In this document: positions 38,634 through 48,209 of the stretch, piece after piece
Position numbering within the stretch: position 1 is the first letter of the stretch
Layout: every line of letters starts with the position of its first letter
Assembly: GCF_030682515.1 (NCBI RefSeq)
Contig: NZ_JAUXOD010000064.1
Location: 17,740-81,739, forward strand
DNA from: Hoeflea sp.
GTDB lineage: Bacteria; Pseudomonadota; Alphaproteobacteria; Rhizobiales; Rhizobiaceae
Direction of reading: 5' to 3'
Length of the DNA: 64,000 nucleotides
Made by a program: the position numbers and the translations under genes
Notes under the pieces: model-generated
Seen by the model: the letters and a program-made list of their open reading frames with translations, nothing else
Told to the model about the DNA's origin: nothing
Databases searched by the model: none

Positions 38634-40031
38634 ATGACCTTCATCGCCCACCCGTTTGTGCCGCCGGCCCCGGTGCCGCGCACGACGCCGCCGTCGCGGT
38701 TCGAGATCATCCGCACTGTCATGCGCAACCCGCTCGAACTGTGGGGCGAGCCTTCGTTCCGGCTGGAATGGATGAAGACCAAGTTCTTCAACGAGCGCAC
38801 GCTGATCGCCAATCACCCCGGCCTGGTCCGCCACGTGCTGGTCGACAACGCCAAGAACTACCGCATGGCGACGATCCGCCAGCTCATTCTGCGACCGATT
38901 CTGCGCGACGGGCTGCTGACCGCCGAAGGCGAGACCTGGCGGCGCTCGCGCAAGGCCATGGCGCCGGTGTTCACGCCGCGCCACGCCCAGGGCTTTGCCG
39001 TGCAGATGCTCGAGCAGTCGCGCGCCTTCACGACGCGGTACGAATCAGCCGCCGAGACAGGCGAGATCCGCGACCTTGCCATCGACATGACCGAACTCAC
39101 CTTCGACATTCTCGCAGCCACCCTGTTTTCGGGTCAGGTCGCCGGAACCGAGGCGGAATTCGCCGGCGACATCGAGAAGCTGCTCTCCACCATGGGCCGG
39201 GTCGATCCGATGGACCTGCTCAAGGCGCCCGCCTGGGTGCCGCGCATCAGGCGCATGTTCGGCCAGGGCGTGCTCGCCAAGTTCCGCGCCATCGTCAAGC
39301 AGACCATGGCCGACCGCGAGCATCTGATGCGCACCGATCCGGACGCCGTGCCCGAGGATTTCCTGACCCTGCTGATCCGTCTGCAGGGCCCCGAGGGCCT
39401 CACCGTCGACGAGATCGAGGACAACATCATCACTTTCATCGGCGCCGGCCACGAGACCACGGCGCGGGCACTGGGGTGGACGCTCTATTGCCTGGCCAAC
39501 TCCCCCACCGACCGGGCGATGGTCGAAGCCGAGATCGATGCCGTGCTGGCAAGCGAGCCCGATCCGGTCAAGTGGCTCGACCTGATGCCCTGGACCCGCG
39601 CCGCCTTCGAGGAGGCGATGCGGCTCTATCCGCCGGCGCCGTCGATCAACCGCGCCGCCATCGAAGATGACCGATGGGACAACGGCAAGGGCGAAACCGT
39701 GACCATCGAGGCGGGCACCACGGTGCTGGTGATGCCCTGGACCCTGCACCGCCACACCAAGCTCTGGGAGCAGCCCGGAGCCTTCATCCCCTCGCGCTTC
39801 CTGCCCGAAAACCGCGGTATCATCGACCGTTACCAGTATCTTCCCTTTGGCGTCGGCCCGCGCATCTGCATCGGCGCCACCTTCGCGCTGCAGGAGGCGG
39901 TGATCGCGCTGGGCGTTTTACTGTCCGAATACCGCTTCGACTGCGTGGCCGAAACCAAGCCCTGGCCGGTGCAGAAACTCACCACCCAGCCCGAGGGCGG
40001 GCTGCCGATGCGGGTCAGCCGTCGCCAATGA
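38634..40031 (+). CDS. Cytochrome P450
   Basis: A soluble 465-aa monooxygenase, cytoplasmic by lack of an N-terminal membrane anchor. The I-helix oxygen-activation motif is FIGAGHETTARALGW, the K-helix ExxR is FEEAMRLYPPAP, and the heme loop is FGVGPRICIGATF with Cys412 as ligand. No ferredoxin or reductase gene is nearby, so electrons must come from partners elsewhere. The substrate cannot be deduced. AAGGAAAG at 38621-38628 serves the ATG. The gene is alone between gyrB and the HyuA-like gene, each with more than 200 nt of spacing. Confidence 0.92.
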   Translation: MTFIAHPFVPPAPVPRTTPPSRFEIIRTVMRNPLELWGEPSFRLEWMKTKFFNERTLIANHPGLVRHVLVDNAKNYRMATIRQLILRPILRDGLLTAEGETWRRSRKAMAPVFTPRHAQGFAVQMLEQSRAFTTRYESAAETGEIRDLAIDMTELTFDILAATLFSGQVAGTEAEFAGDIEKLLSTMGRVDPMDLLKAPAWVPRIRRMFGQGVLAKFRAIVKQTMADREHLMRTDPDAVPEDFLTLLIRLQGPEGLTVDEIEDNIITFIGAGHETTARALGWTLYCLANSPTDRAMVEAEIDAVLASEPDPVKWLDLMPWTRAAFEEAMRLYPPAPSINRAAIEDDRWDNGKGETVTIEAGTTVLVMPWTLHRHTKLWEQPGAFIPSRFLPENRGIIDRYQYLPFGVGPRICIGATFALQEAVIALGVLLSEYRFDCVAETKPWPVQKLTTQPEGGLPMRVSRRQ

Positions 40032-40263
40032 ATGTCGCGCACAAACGGATCGATTTGAGCGATAAATTACATGATTGAAAACAAGGCGCTGAAGCCGCCC
40101 TCGCACACCCGGTCGGATGCGCGGCGCTGCAAGTGCCGGACCGGCGCCTGGGCGTGGGCCAGCGGCCAGGAGCCAAGGCGAGGGTGGTGGCGTCCGGCGC
40201 AAAACCGCCTTATGAGGCAGTCACGCCCCTGGAAGAACAAAAGCGCAGAATTGGACCACGGAC

Positions 40264-42267
40264 ATGACATCTCCCCTCTTTCTCGGCATCGACACCGGCG
40301 GCACCTACACCGATGCCGTACTCTACAGCGAGAGCGAGGGGGTGATCGCCTCGGCCAAGGCGCTGACGACGCGCCATGACCTCGCCGTCGGCGTCTCGGG
40401 CGCGGTGGAGACGGTGCTGGCCGAGATCGGCGGCGCCACCGGGCGGATCCGGCTCGTGTCGCTGTCGACGACGCTTGCCACCAACGCGCTGGTCGAAGGC
40501 CAGGGCGGCCGCGCCGGCCTGGTGATGATCGGCTTCTCTCCCGAGGATCTCAAGCGCGACGGCCTGGCCGAGGCGCTCGGCGGCGATCCGGTGATCTATC
40601 TCGCCGGCGGCCATGACGTGCATGGCCGCGAGACGCCGCTCGATCTTGGGCCTCTCGAAGAGCGTCTGACCAGCTTCGCGGGCGAGGTCTCGGCGGTGGC
40701 GATCGCCGGTTATTTTGCCGTGCGCAATCCGGCCCACGAGATTGCCGTGCGCGCGCTCATTCGCGAAAGAACCGCGCTGCCGGTGACCTGCAGCCATGAT
40801 CTCTCCTCCCGCCTCGGCGGCCCCCGCCGGGCGCTGACGACGCTTCTGAATGCGCGGCTGATCTCGATGGTGGCCCGCCTGATCGACGCCACCAGCGGCT
40901 ATCTCACAAGGCGCGGCATCGAGGCGCCGCTGATGGTGGTGCGCGGCGATGGCGCGCTGATCTCCTCCGACGAGGCGCTGCTCAGGCCGATCGAGACCAT
41001 CCTGTCGGGTCCGGCGGCCAGTCTCGTCGGCGCGCGGCACCTGACCGGCCTCGACAATGCCGTGGTCTCCGACATCGGCGGCACCACCACCGACATCGCC
41101 GTGCTCGACGGCGGCCATCCGCGGCTTGACAGCGAGGGCGCCACGGTCGGCCGCTACCGCACCATGGTCGAGGCGGTGGCGATGCACACTTTCGGCCTGG
41201 GCGGCGATTCCGAGGTCCGCCTCGACGAGGGCGGGCTGGAGGCAGGCATGGTTCTCGGCCCTCGCCGGCTGATGCCCTTGAGCCTCGCCGCCCATCTCTG
41301 GCCCGACGCCGTGATCCCCGTGCTCGAGCGGCAGTTGCGGGCCTCGTTTCCCGGCCGTCAGGATGGCCGCTTCGCGCTGCGCACCGGCCTGCCCGACGCG
41401 ATGGCCGCGGGCCTGGCGCCGCAGGAGGCGGCGCTCTACGACAGGATCGCGCTTGAACCGCAGCCGCTCGACGCAGTGCTGGCAAGCACCGCGCAGCGGG
41501 CGACGCTCGACCGGCTGGTCAGCCGCGGCCTGGTGCTGATTTCCGGTTTCACGCCGTCTGATGCCATGCATGTGCTGAGCCGCCAGGATCAATGGAACCG
41601 GGAGGCCGCGCGCCTGGGCGCCGAAGTCTTTGCCCGCCGCAAGTCGGGATCTGGGCGCGCCATCGCCGAAACGCCCGAGATGCTCGCCGACCTGGTCTCG
41701 GCGCGGCTCACCCGGCAGAGCGCCGAAGCGGTGCTGACGGCGCTGATGGCTGATGAGGGGATTGCCGGCGTCGATGCGGCCAAATCCACCTTTATCGACC
41801 GGGCCTTGAGCGCCACACCGGGATTTGTCCGGTTCGGTGTCCGGCTCGACCGGCCGCTGGTGGCGCTCGGCGCGTCCGCGCCGGTGCACTACCCGGCGAT
41901 TGCCGCCATGCTCGACGTCGAAAGCTACGTGCCGGTCCATGCTGGCGTCGCCAATGCCGTGGGCGCTGTGGTGGGCCAGGTGCGCGAGACCGTCACCGTC
42001 TTCGTCACCGAACCGGACGAGGGCCGCTATGCCGTCAATGGCGGCGGCCAGAGCCACGTGGTCAGGGACCGGCACGAGGCCTTTGCGCAGGCGCGGCAGA
42101 TCTGCGTGACGGAAGCGCGCGCAGCGGCGCTCCGCAGCGGCGCCGACAGCCCGGTGATCGATCTGCAGGAGCACATCGAGATGCCCCTGATCGAGGGCCT
42201 GGAAAAGCTCATCGAAGCCCGCTTCACCGCCTCGGCCTCCGGGCGGCCGCGCATAGCCGGGAAGTGA
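40264..42267 (+). CDS. Hydantoinase/oxoprolinase family protein (HyuA-like)
   Basis: A 667-aa ATP-dependent amidohydrolase-like protein. Both actin-fold halves are visible: [16 protein letters not shown] at the start, [15 protein letters not shown], and [16 protein letters not shown] near residue 270. Family members open 5-oxoproline, hydantoins or N-methylhydantoin and usually need a HyuB partner. No hyuB is adjacent here, so activity on such substrates is uncertain. It stands alone between the P450 gene and glcB, with 217 nt to the glcB start. Confidence 0.85.
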   Translation: MTSPLFLGIDTGGTYTDAVLYSESEGVIASAKALTTRHDLAVGVSGAVETVLAEIGGATGRIRLVSLSTTLATNALVEGQGGRAGLVMIGFSPEDLKRDGLAEALGGDPVIYLAGGHDVHGRETPLDLGPLEERLTSFAGEVSAVAIAGYFAVRNPAHEIAVRALIRERTALPVTCSHDLSSRLGGPRRALTTLLNARLISMVARLIDATSGYLTRRGIEAPLMVVRGDGALISSDEALLRPIETILSGPAASLVGARHLTGLDNAVVSDIGGTTTDIAVLDGGHPRLDSEGATVGRYRTMVEAVAMHTFGLGGDSEVRLDEGGLEAGMVLGPRRLMPLSLAAHLWPDAVIPVLERQLRASFPGRQDGRFALRTGLPDAMAAGLAPQEAALYDRIALEPQPLDAVLASTAQRATLDRLVSRGLVLISGFTPSDAMHVLSRQDQWNREAARLGAEVFARRKSGSGRAIAETPEMLADLVSARLTRQSAEAVLTALMADEGIAGVDAAKSTFIDRALSATPGFVRFGVRLDRPLVALGASAPVHYPAIAAMLDVESYVPVHAGVANAVGAVVGQVRETVTVFVTEPDEGRYAVNGGGQSHVVRDRHEAFAQARQICVTEARAAALRSGADSPVIDLQEHIEMPLIEGLEKLIEARFTASASGRPRIAGK

Positions 42268-42484
42268 TCTGTTCCCGGATGGAATAAATCATTTGCACCT
42301 TAGAAGAATTGACAGGCAATCACCCGCGCGGCACGGTCCGGGCACATTCCGGCAATCCCCGTGCCTTGGCGCCCATTCGGGCAAGGCGGGAGCTGATTTC
42401 CCTCGGGGAGTGTCCGGACATCACAAAGACAAGGCGCGCATGCGGTTGCATGCACCTGAAGCGCCCGCATGGAGGAGACTGGTT

Positions 42485-44641
42485 GTGAAGCGAATCGAAA
42501 AGAATGGTCTCGGGATCAGCGCCGGCCTCTATCAGTTCATCGTCGACGAGGCGCTGCCGGGAACCGGCGTCGAGGCCGACGGCTTCTTCGAGGCCTTTGG
42601 CGCAGCCATCGACGATCTGGCGCCGAAGAACCGGGCGCTGCTCGCCCGGCGCGACGAGCTGCAGGCGAAAATCGACACCTGGCACCGCGACAACGGCGCG
42701 CCGCATGACCTTGAGGCCTACAAGGATTTCCTGAAGTCGATCGGCTACCTGCTGCCCGAGGGCGGCCCGGTGCAGGTGTCGACCGACAATGTCGATCCCG
42801 AGATCGCCGCCGTGGCGGGGCCGCAGCTGGTGGTCCCGGTGATGAATGCGCGCTTCGCCCTCAACGCCGCCAATGCCCGCTGGGGCTCGCTCTACGACGC
42901 TCTCTACGGCACCGATGCGCTGGGCGACCTGCCCGGGCCCGGCGGCTATGACGCCGAGCGCGGCGCCCGCGTGATCGCCTGGGCCAAGGCGTTTCTCGAT
43001 GACAGCGTGCCGCTCAGGGACGCCAAATGGGCCGACGTCACCGGCTTCGATTTCGAGAACGGCGAATTGAAACTCAGCACCGCCAAGGGCGAGACCGCGC
43101 TCGCCGACCCCGCGCAATATGCGGGCTTCAAGCGCGAGAACGACGGGGCCTTCCGGCTGTATTTCGTCAGGAACGGCCTGCACGTTCTGGTCTTTGTCGA
43201 CCCCGATAGCTTGATCGGCAAGACCGATCCCGCCGGCATCGGCGATATCGGGCTCGAATCGGCGCTGACCACTATCATGGACTGCGAGGATTCGATCGCC
43301 GCCGTCGACGCCGAGGACAAGACGCTGGTCTACCGCAACTGGCTTGGCCTGATGAAGGGGGATCTCAGCGAGGAAGTCCACAAGGGCGGCAGGAGCTTCA
43401 TCCGCAGGCTCCATGACGACATCGAGTTCACCACGCCGAAGGGCAAGGCCGCAACGCTCAAGGGCCGCTCGCTGATGCTGGTCCGCAATGTCGGCCACCT
43501 GATGACCACGCCGGCAATCCTCGACCGCGACGGCAACGGGATCCCGGAAGGCATCATGGACGCCTTCCTCACCGGCCTGATCGCCCTGCACGACATCGGC
43601 CCCGAGGGACGCCGCGCCAATTCGGCCACGGGATCGATGTATGTGGTAAAGCCGAAGATGCACGGGCCAGAGGAAGTGGCCTTCGCCGTCGAGATCTTCT
43701 CTCGCGTCGAAAAAGCCCTCGGCATGAAGCCCAACACCATCAAGATGGGCATCATGGACGAGGAGCGCCGCACCACCGTCAACCTGAAGGAATGCATCCG
43801 TGCGGCCGCCGAACGCGTGGTGTTCATCAACACCGGCTTCCTCGACCGCACCGGCGACGAGATCCACACCTCGATGGAAGCGGGTCCGATGATCCGCAAG
43901 GGCGACATGAAGCAGGCTGCTTGGATTGCCGCCTACGAGAACTGGAATGTCGATGTCGGGCTCGAATGCGGTCTTGCCGGCCACGCCCAGATCGGCAAGG
44001 GCATGTGGGCCATGCCGGACCTGATGCAGGCGATGCTCGAGCAGAAGATCGGCCACCCGAAGGCCGGGGCCAATTGCGCCTGGGTGCCTTCGCCGACGGC
44101 CGCCACCCTTCACGCCACCCATTACCACAACGTCAATGTGGCCGAGGTCCAGGCCGGCCTCAAGTCCCGCACCCGCGCGAAACTCGACGACATCCTGTCG
44201 GTCCCGGTGGCCAAGAACCCCAACTGGACGCCGGAGGAGATCCAGCGCGAGATCGACAACAATGCGCAAGGAATCCTCGGCTATGTCGTCCGCTGGGTCG
44301 ACCAGGGCGTGGGCTGCTCCAAGGTGCCCGACATCAACAATGTGGGCCTGATGGAAGATCGTGCGACGCTCAGGATCTCGGCCCAGCACATGGCCAACTG
44401 GCTGCATCACGGCGTAGTGACGAAGGACCAGATCCTCGAGACCATGAAGCGCATGGCGGCCGTCGTCGACGGCCAGAACGCCGGCGACCCTGCCTATCGC
44501 CCGATGGCGCCCGACTTCGACGACTCGGTGGCGTTCCAGGCGGCGGTGGAGCTGGTGCTCGAAGGCCGTGCCCAGCCCAATGGCTACACCGAGCCGGTGC
44601 TGCACCGGCGCCGGCTTGAGGCCAAGGCCGCCGGCACCTGA
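42485..44641 (+). CDS. glcB: Malate synthase G
   Basis: Condenses acetyl-CoA with glyoxylate to malate (718 aa), the second step of the glyoxylate bypass and of glycolate use. Catalytic-site blocks include [52 protein letters not shown] and [18 protein letters not shown]. The start is GTG at 42485, giving [18 protein letters not shown], with an ideal GGAGGAG at 42471-42477. The open frame extends upstream to 42293 but that part shows no family similarity. Because taurine dissimilation and PHB breakdown both feed acetyl units, this gene is metabolically well placed, although no shared operator was seen. Confidence 0.95.
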   Translation: MKRIEKNGLGISAGLYQFIVDEALPGTGVEADGFFEAFGAAIDDLAPKNRALLARRDELQAKIDTWHRDNGAPHDLEAYKDFLKSIGYLLPEGGPVQVSTDNVDPEIAAVAGPQLVVPVMNARFALNAANARWGSLYDALYGTDALGDLPGPGGYDAERGARVIAWAKAFLDDSVPLRDAKWADVTGFDFENGELKLSTAKGETALADPAQYAGFKRENDGAFRLYFVRNGLHVLVFVDPDSLIGKTDPAGIGDIGLESALTTIMDCEDSIAAVDAEDKTLVYRNWLGLMKGDLSEEVHKGGRSFIRRLHDDIEFTTPKGKAATLKGRSLMLVRNVGHLMTTPAILDRDGNGIPEGIMDAFLTGLIALHDIGPEGRRANSATGSMYVVKPKMHGPEEVAFAVEIFSRVEKALGMKPNTIKMGIMDEERRTTVNLKECIRAAAERVVFINTGFLDRTGDEIHTSMEAGPMIRKGDMKQAAWIAAYENWNVDVGLECGLAGHAQIGKGMWAMPDLMQAMLEQKIGHPKAGANCAWVPSPTAATLHATHYHNVNVAEVQAGLKSRTRAKLDDILSVPVAKNPNWTPEEIQREIDNNAQGILGYVVRWVDQGVGCSKVPDINNVGLMEDRATLRISAQHMANWLHHGVVTKDQILETMKRMAAVVDGQNAGDPAYRPMAPDFDDSVAFQAAVELVLEGRAQPNGYTEPVLHRRRLEAKAAGT

Positions 44642-44674
44642 CAGGCGCCCGGCCGCCCAGTCTGACGCGCATCA

Positions 44675-44709
44675 AAAAACCCGCCCGGAGCGATCCAGGG
44701 CGGGTTTTT
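44675..44709. terminator. Bidirectional terminator between glcB and ldt
   Basis: AAAAACCCGCCC pairs with GGGCGGGTTTTT across an 11-nt loop. The A and T flanks give a U-tract on either strand, serving convergent glcB and the L,D-transpeptidase gene. Confidence 0.92.
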
Positions 44710-44732
44710 CGAATCGCGGATGTGCAAAGGGA

Positions 44733-45380
44733 CTATTGCTTGACGACGACGCGGGCGCTCTTGCCCGGGCGGACCCGGCTGTAAAGATCGATGATGTCCT
44801 GGTTCATCAGGCGGATACAGCCCGAGGATGCCGCCGTGCCGATGGAGTTCCATTCCGGCGTGCCATGCAGCCGGAACAGCGTGTCCTGGCCCTTGTCATT
44901 GAACAGATAGAGCGCCCGGGCGCCGAGCGGATTGGTGAGACCCGGCTTCATGCCCTCCTGGCCGTATTTGGCGAGGTCCGGCCGGCGGTCGATCATTTCC
45001 TTGGGCGGAGTCCACTTCGGCCATTCCTGCTTCCAGGCGATGTAGGCCTCGCCTTCCCAGGCAAACCCTTCCTTGCCGACGCCGATGCCGTAGCGCACCG
45101 CCTTGTTGCCCGGCAGGACGAAATACAGGAACTTTTTCGGGGTATCGACGATGATGGTGCCCGGTTTTTCCTTCGTGGCGTAGGAGACGATCTGGCGGTG
45201 GAACCGCTTGTCGATCTTGCTGATCGGCACCGCCGGGATGGCGTAGCCCGCATCCTTGACCGTGCCGTATTCCGACGTGAAAATGGTGACGGCGCTGTCG
45301 GTCTCCGAACTCGGAGAGCAGGCCGCGAGCGCCAGTGCTGCGACCAGGGCTGCAATCGTAAGGGAAAGGCGAGATGACAT
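44733..45380 (-). CDS. L,D-transpeptidase lipoprotein (YkuD domain)
   Basis: A 215-aa enzyme that forms 3-3 cross-links in peptidoglycan or attaches proteins to it. The N-terminus MSSRLSLTIAALVAALALAAC has a lipobox, LAAC, with Cys21 lipidated, so it should be anchored in the envelope. The YkuD active site reads LHGTPEWNSIGTAASSGCIRL with His172 and nucleophile Cys188. Rhizobiales rely heavily on such transpeptidases for polar growth and have many paralogues, so the exact role is open. It diverges from the mmcB-like gene. Confidence 0.92.
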   Translation of the reverse strand: MSSRLSLTIAALVAALALAACSPSSETDSAVTIFTSEYGTVKDAGYAIPAVPISKIDKRFHRQIVSYATKEKPGTIIVDTPKKFLYFVLPGNKAVRYGIGVGKEGFAWEGEAYIAWKQEWPKWTPPKEMIDRRPDLAKYGQEGMKPGLTNPLGARALYLFNDKGQDTLFRLHGTPEWNSIGTAASSGCIRLMNQDIIDLYSRVRPGKSARVVVKQ

Positions 45381-45485
45381 GGTGGATCTTCCAAGGGCAA
45401 AGCGTTGACGCGAATGAGAATCGCATGCAACCTGGCTCTCTTTATTTTAAACAAGTCCTAACCATGCAACGCTTTCTGACAAAAA

Positions 45486-45525
45486 ACGCCGCAAGCCCGG
45501 CGCTTTGTCCGGGCTCATTGTTTTT
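45486..45525. terminator. Orphan bidirectional terminator-like hairpin
   Basis: AGCCCGG pairs with CCGGGCT (45494-45500 with 45509-45515). TTTTT follows at 45521-45525 on the plus strand and TTTTTT on the minus strand (45486-45481). It sits between two divergent genes, where no gene needs a terminator, so a short transcript may end here. Confidence 0.45.
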
Positions 45526-45584
45526 CTGCAACAAGCCTGCCGCCTGCCGTTGCGGCACGCCTTGAATCAGGGCACTCATAGCTT

Positions 45585-46055
45585 ATGCCCATCATCTCGC
45601 TCCACTCGGACAATCCGCTGATCGACGGCCGTCAATCCGACCGGGCGCTGATGGTGCGCCGCGGCGTGCAGCGGCTGTTTTTCGATCTTCGCCTGTCGCT
45701 GGTGCCCGAACTGCCGCTTGCCTCGGGACGCCGCGCCGATCTGGTGGCGCTGAGCGGGACAGGCGAGATCTGGATCGTGGAGATCAAGTCCTCCATCGAG
45801 GACTTCCGGTGCGACAGCAAATGGCCCGACTACCGCCAGCATTGCGACCGGCTGTTCTTCGCCACCCATTCCGGCGTGCCCGCGGATATCTTCCCCCAGG
45901 ACTGCGGCCTGATCATTGCCGATGACTGGTCGGGCCACCTGCTGCGCGATGCGCCCGAGCATCGGCTCGCCGCCGCCGCCCGCAAGGCCATGCTGCTCAG
46001 GTTCGCCCGCGCCGCCGCCGATCGCCTGCTGCTGGCCGAACTGGCGGCAGGTTAG
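45585..46055 (+). CDS. mmcB: MmcB family DNA repair protein
   Basis: A 156-aa protein resembling MmcB of Caulobacter, an SOS-linked factor needed with ImuB/DnaE2 mutagenic repair. The core reads SGRRADLVALSGTGEIWIVEIKSS, a PD-(D/E)XK-like fold in which Asp and Glu-Ile-Lys could bind metal. The rest includes KWPDYRQHCDRLFFAT and CGLIIADDW. No SOS (LexA) box of the GTTC type was evident just upstream. The gene is single; a palindromic repeat lies directly after its stop. Confidence 0.8.
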   Translation: MPIISLHSDNPLIDGRQSDRALMVRRGVQRLFFDLRLSLVPELPLASGRRADLVALSGTGEIWIVEIKSSIEDFRCDSKWPDYRQHCDRLFFATHSGVPADIFPQDCGLIIADDWSGHLLRDAPEHRLAAAARKAMLLRFARAAADRLLLAELAAG

Positions 46056-46157
46056 AGCAATTCCAGCAAAAGTGCGAAGCGGGTTTGCGTCCGGAATTGC
46101 GTGAAAACAAAAGGATAGAGCATTGACGGCGACTCTGTTTTCGCCGGAAATGCTCTA
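46053..46157. repeat. Rhizobial palindromic interspersed repeat
   Basis: Two nested inverted repeats: GCAATTCC/GGAATTGC (46057-46064 with 46093-46100) and TAGAGCATT/AATGCTCTA (46116-46124 with 46149-46157). The outer ends TAGAGCA and TGCTCTA also pair. Sequences of the type GAGCAATTCC...GGAATTGC are familiar to me as dispersed intergenic repeats in Rhizobiaceae. Only one copy is seen in the window. Confidence 0.65.
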
Positions 46158-46187
46158 GGCCCCAGGCGCGACGGCAGGGCCTGGAGT

Positions 46188-46757
46188 TCAGCGCGGCGCG
46201 CGCTTGGCGAGGATCCGCTGCAGGGTCCGCCTGTGCATGTTGAGCTGCCGCGCGGTTTCCGAGACATTGCGTTCGCACATCTCGTAGACCCTCTGGATAT
46301 GCTCCCAGCGCACCCGGTCGGCCGACATCGGGTTTTCCGGAACTTCCGCCCGCTCGCCCGGCTTGCGGGTCAGTGCCGCGAAGACTTCGTCAGCGTCCGC
46401 GGGCTTGGCCAGATAGTCGATCGCGCCGAGCTTCACCGCGGTCACGGCGGTGGCAATGTTGCCGTAGCCGGTCAGCACGATGATCCGGGTGTCGTCGCGG
46501 CGTTCGCGAATGGCTTCAATCACATCCAGTCCGTTGCCGTCCTGAAGCCGCATGTCCACCACCGCGTATTTCGGCGTGTTGCGCTTGGCCTTGGCGAGGC
46601 CCTCGGCCACGCTCTCGGCAATCTCGACGGTAAAGCCCCGGGCTTCCATGGCGCGGGCCAGCCGCCGCAGGAACGGCCCGTCATCATCCACAAGCAGAAG
46701 CGTTGCGTCCGGTCCGATGGACGAGGATTCCGGTGATGGGGTGATGCTGTCGGTCAT
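46188..46757 (-). CDS. actR: Redox response regulator ActR (RegA/PrrA family)
   Basis: A 189-aa response regulator of the RegA/PrrA/ActR family, controlling redox, energy, nitrogen and acid-tolerance genes. The receiver domain has phospho-Asp68 in AVVDMRLQDGNG and Lys in DYLAKPADADE. The linker is short and the C-terminal Fis-type helix-turn-helix ends NVSETARQLNMHRRTLQRILAKRAPR, the nearly invariant family signature. It is 63 nt downstream of actS. Confidence 0.95.
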   Translation of the reverse strand: MTDSITPSPESSSIGPDATLLLVDDDGPFLRRLARAMEARGFTVEIAESVAEGLAKAKRNTPKYAVVDMRLQDGNGLDVIEAIRERRDDTRIIVLTGYGNIATAVTAVKLGAIDYLAKPADADEVFAALTRKPGERAEVPENPMSADRVRWEHIQRVYEMCERNVSETARQLNMHRRTLQRILAKRAPR

Positions 46758-46820
46758 GGTTCACCTTGTTCGGCGCGAGCGATGCGGGCCTGTATCTCCG
46801 ATTTAACGCTGTTTTGCAAT

Positions 46821-48161
46821 TTATCCAGTTCCAACCGCATTTCTATGCTGCCTGGTCGAGCCAAAAAGGTCCATTTTCTCCCGCGGCCAGCTCACCTCGA
46901 TGCGGGCTCCGGTCTGCGGCGCCGGCTTGTTGGAGAACCCGAGTTGCGCGCCGGACCGTTCCAGCAATGTCTTGGCGATGAAAAGCCCCAGCCCCAAGCC
47001 TCCGGCTTTCTCCCGGTCCAGCCGGTTGCGCCGGTGCATGAACGGAACCCCGATCTTGGTGAGAACGTCGGGGGCGAAGCCCGGTCCGTCATCCTCGATG
47101 ATGATCCCGACCCGGTCCCGGCCATGGGACACGGTCACCGTCACGCGCTCCTGGGCGAAGTCGACGGCGTTCTCGATCAGGTTGCCAAGGCCGAACAGGA
47201 TGCCGGGGTTTCTCCGGCCGACCGGTTCGGGCAGGTCGGTGTCTGCCTGCACGAGATCGATGGCGATGCCGAATTCCCGGTGCGGCGCGATCACCTCCTC
47301 GATCAGCGATCCGAGCGGCAGCCTCACCATATGGGCCTCGTCTTCGGCCGAAAGCGTCGACAGGCGCCTCAGGATATCGCGGCAGCGTTCGCTCTGGCTG
47401 CGCAGCAGCATCAGGTCGTCGGTGAACCGCGGATCGCCGGCGAGCGCCTTTTCCATTTCCTTGGCCACCAGCTGGATCGTGGCCAGCGGTGTCCCCAGTT
47501 CATGCGCCGCCGCCGCCGCCAGTCCGTCAAGCGCCGAGAGATGCTGTTCGCGCTGCAGCACCAGCTCGGTCGCCGCCAGTGCGTCAGCCAGCTGGTTGGC
47601 CTCGGCCGATACCTGGAACGAGTAGAAGGCCGCAAACGCCGTGGTCGAGACAATGGCGATCCAGGCGCCGGCAATGAGCAGGTAGGGAACCTCGAAATCG
47701 CTGCCGGGATACCAGGGCAGCGGCATGGAATAGAACGCGAGAATCGTGACCACGACCACCGACAGGGCGCCGAGGCTGAGCGTATGGCGCACGGGCTGCG
47801 ACGCCGACGAGATGATCACCGGGACGCACAACAGGACCGAGAACGGATTGGCGAGGCCGCCGGTCATGAACAGCAGGCCCGACAATTGCGCCACGTCGAA
47901 CGACAGGATGGCGGTCGCTCCGATGGGCGGCAACCGGTGGGCCGCCGGAAAGCGGACAGCCAGGAAGACATTCAGGCACGCCGAGCAGGCAATCAGCGCG
48001 AAGCACGACAGCTCCGGAAGATCGAACCCGTAGCCATGGGCGATGATCAGCACCGTGGCGCTCTGGCCGAGCACGGCCAGCCAGCGCAGGCGTGTCAGGG
48101 TCTGCAGCCGCAAGCGGTGGCGGATCGCGTGATCGTCGAGGAAGGATGGAAAGACTGTCAT
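46821..48161 (-). CDS. actS: Redox sensor histidine kinase ActS (RegB/PrrB family)
   Basis: Membrane sensor kinase (446 aa) that responds to quinone redox state. About six hydrophobic segments occupy residues 25-180. The quinone-sensing motif GGLANPF lies at 101-107. The phospho-His is His220 in AAAAHELGTPLATI, and the redox Cys is Cys260 in SERCRDIL, exactly 40 residues later, as for His225 and Cys265 in Rhodobacter RegB. The ATPase boxes are NLIENAVDFA, EDDGPGF and GGLGLGLFIA. It is 48 nt downstream of hrpB on the same strand. Confidence 0.95.
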   Translation of the reverse strand: MTVFPSFLDDHAIRHRLRLQTLTRLRWLAVLGQSATVLIIAHGYGFDLPELSCFALIACSACLNVFLAVRFPAAHRLPPIGATAILSFDVAQLSGLLFMTGGLANPFSVLLCVPVIISSASQPVRHTLSLGALSVVVVTILAFYSMPLPWYPGSDFEVPYLLIAGAWIAIVSTTAFAAFYSFQVSAEANQLADALAATELVLQREQHLSALDGLAAAAAHELGTPLATIQLVAKEMEKALAGDPRFTDDLMLLRSQSERCRDILRRLSTLSAEDEAHMVRLPLGSLIEEVIAPHREFGIAIDLVQADTDLPEPVGRRNPGILFGLGNLIENAVDFAQERVTVTVSHGRDRVGIIIEDDGPGFAPDVLTKIGVPFMHRRNRLDREKAGGLGLGLFIAKTLLERSGAQLGFSNKPAPQTGARIEVSWPREKMDLFGSTRQHRNAVGTG

Positions 48162-48209
48162 GGAAACTGATCTAGCGCACCTCGCCGCCGAGCGCCAACC
48201 GGAATCGGG

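Noticed and set aside
45374..45565. 63-codon plus-strand frame between ldt and mmcB
   Set aside because: No ribosome binding site or family resemblance, and it spans a hairpin with T-runs.
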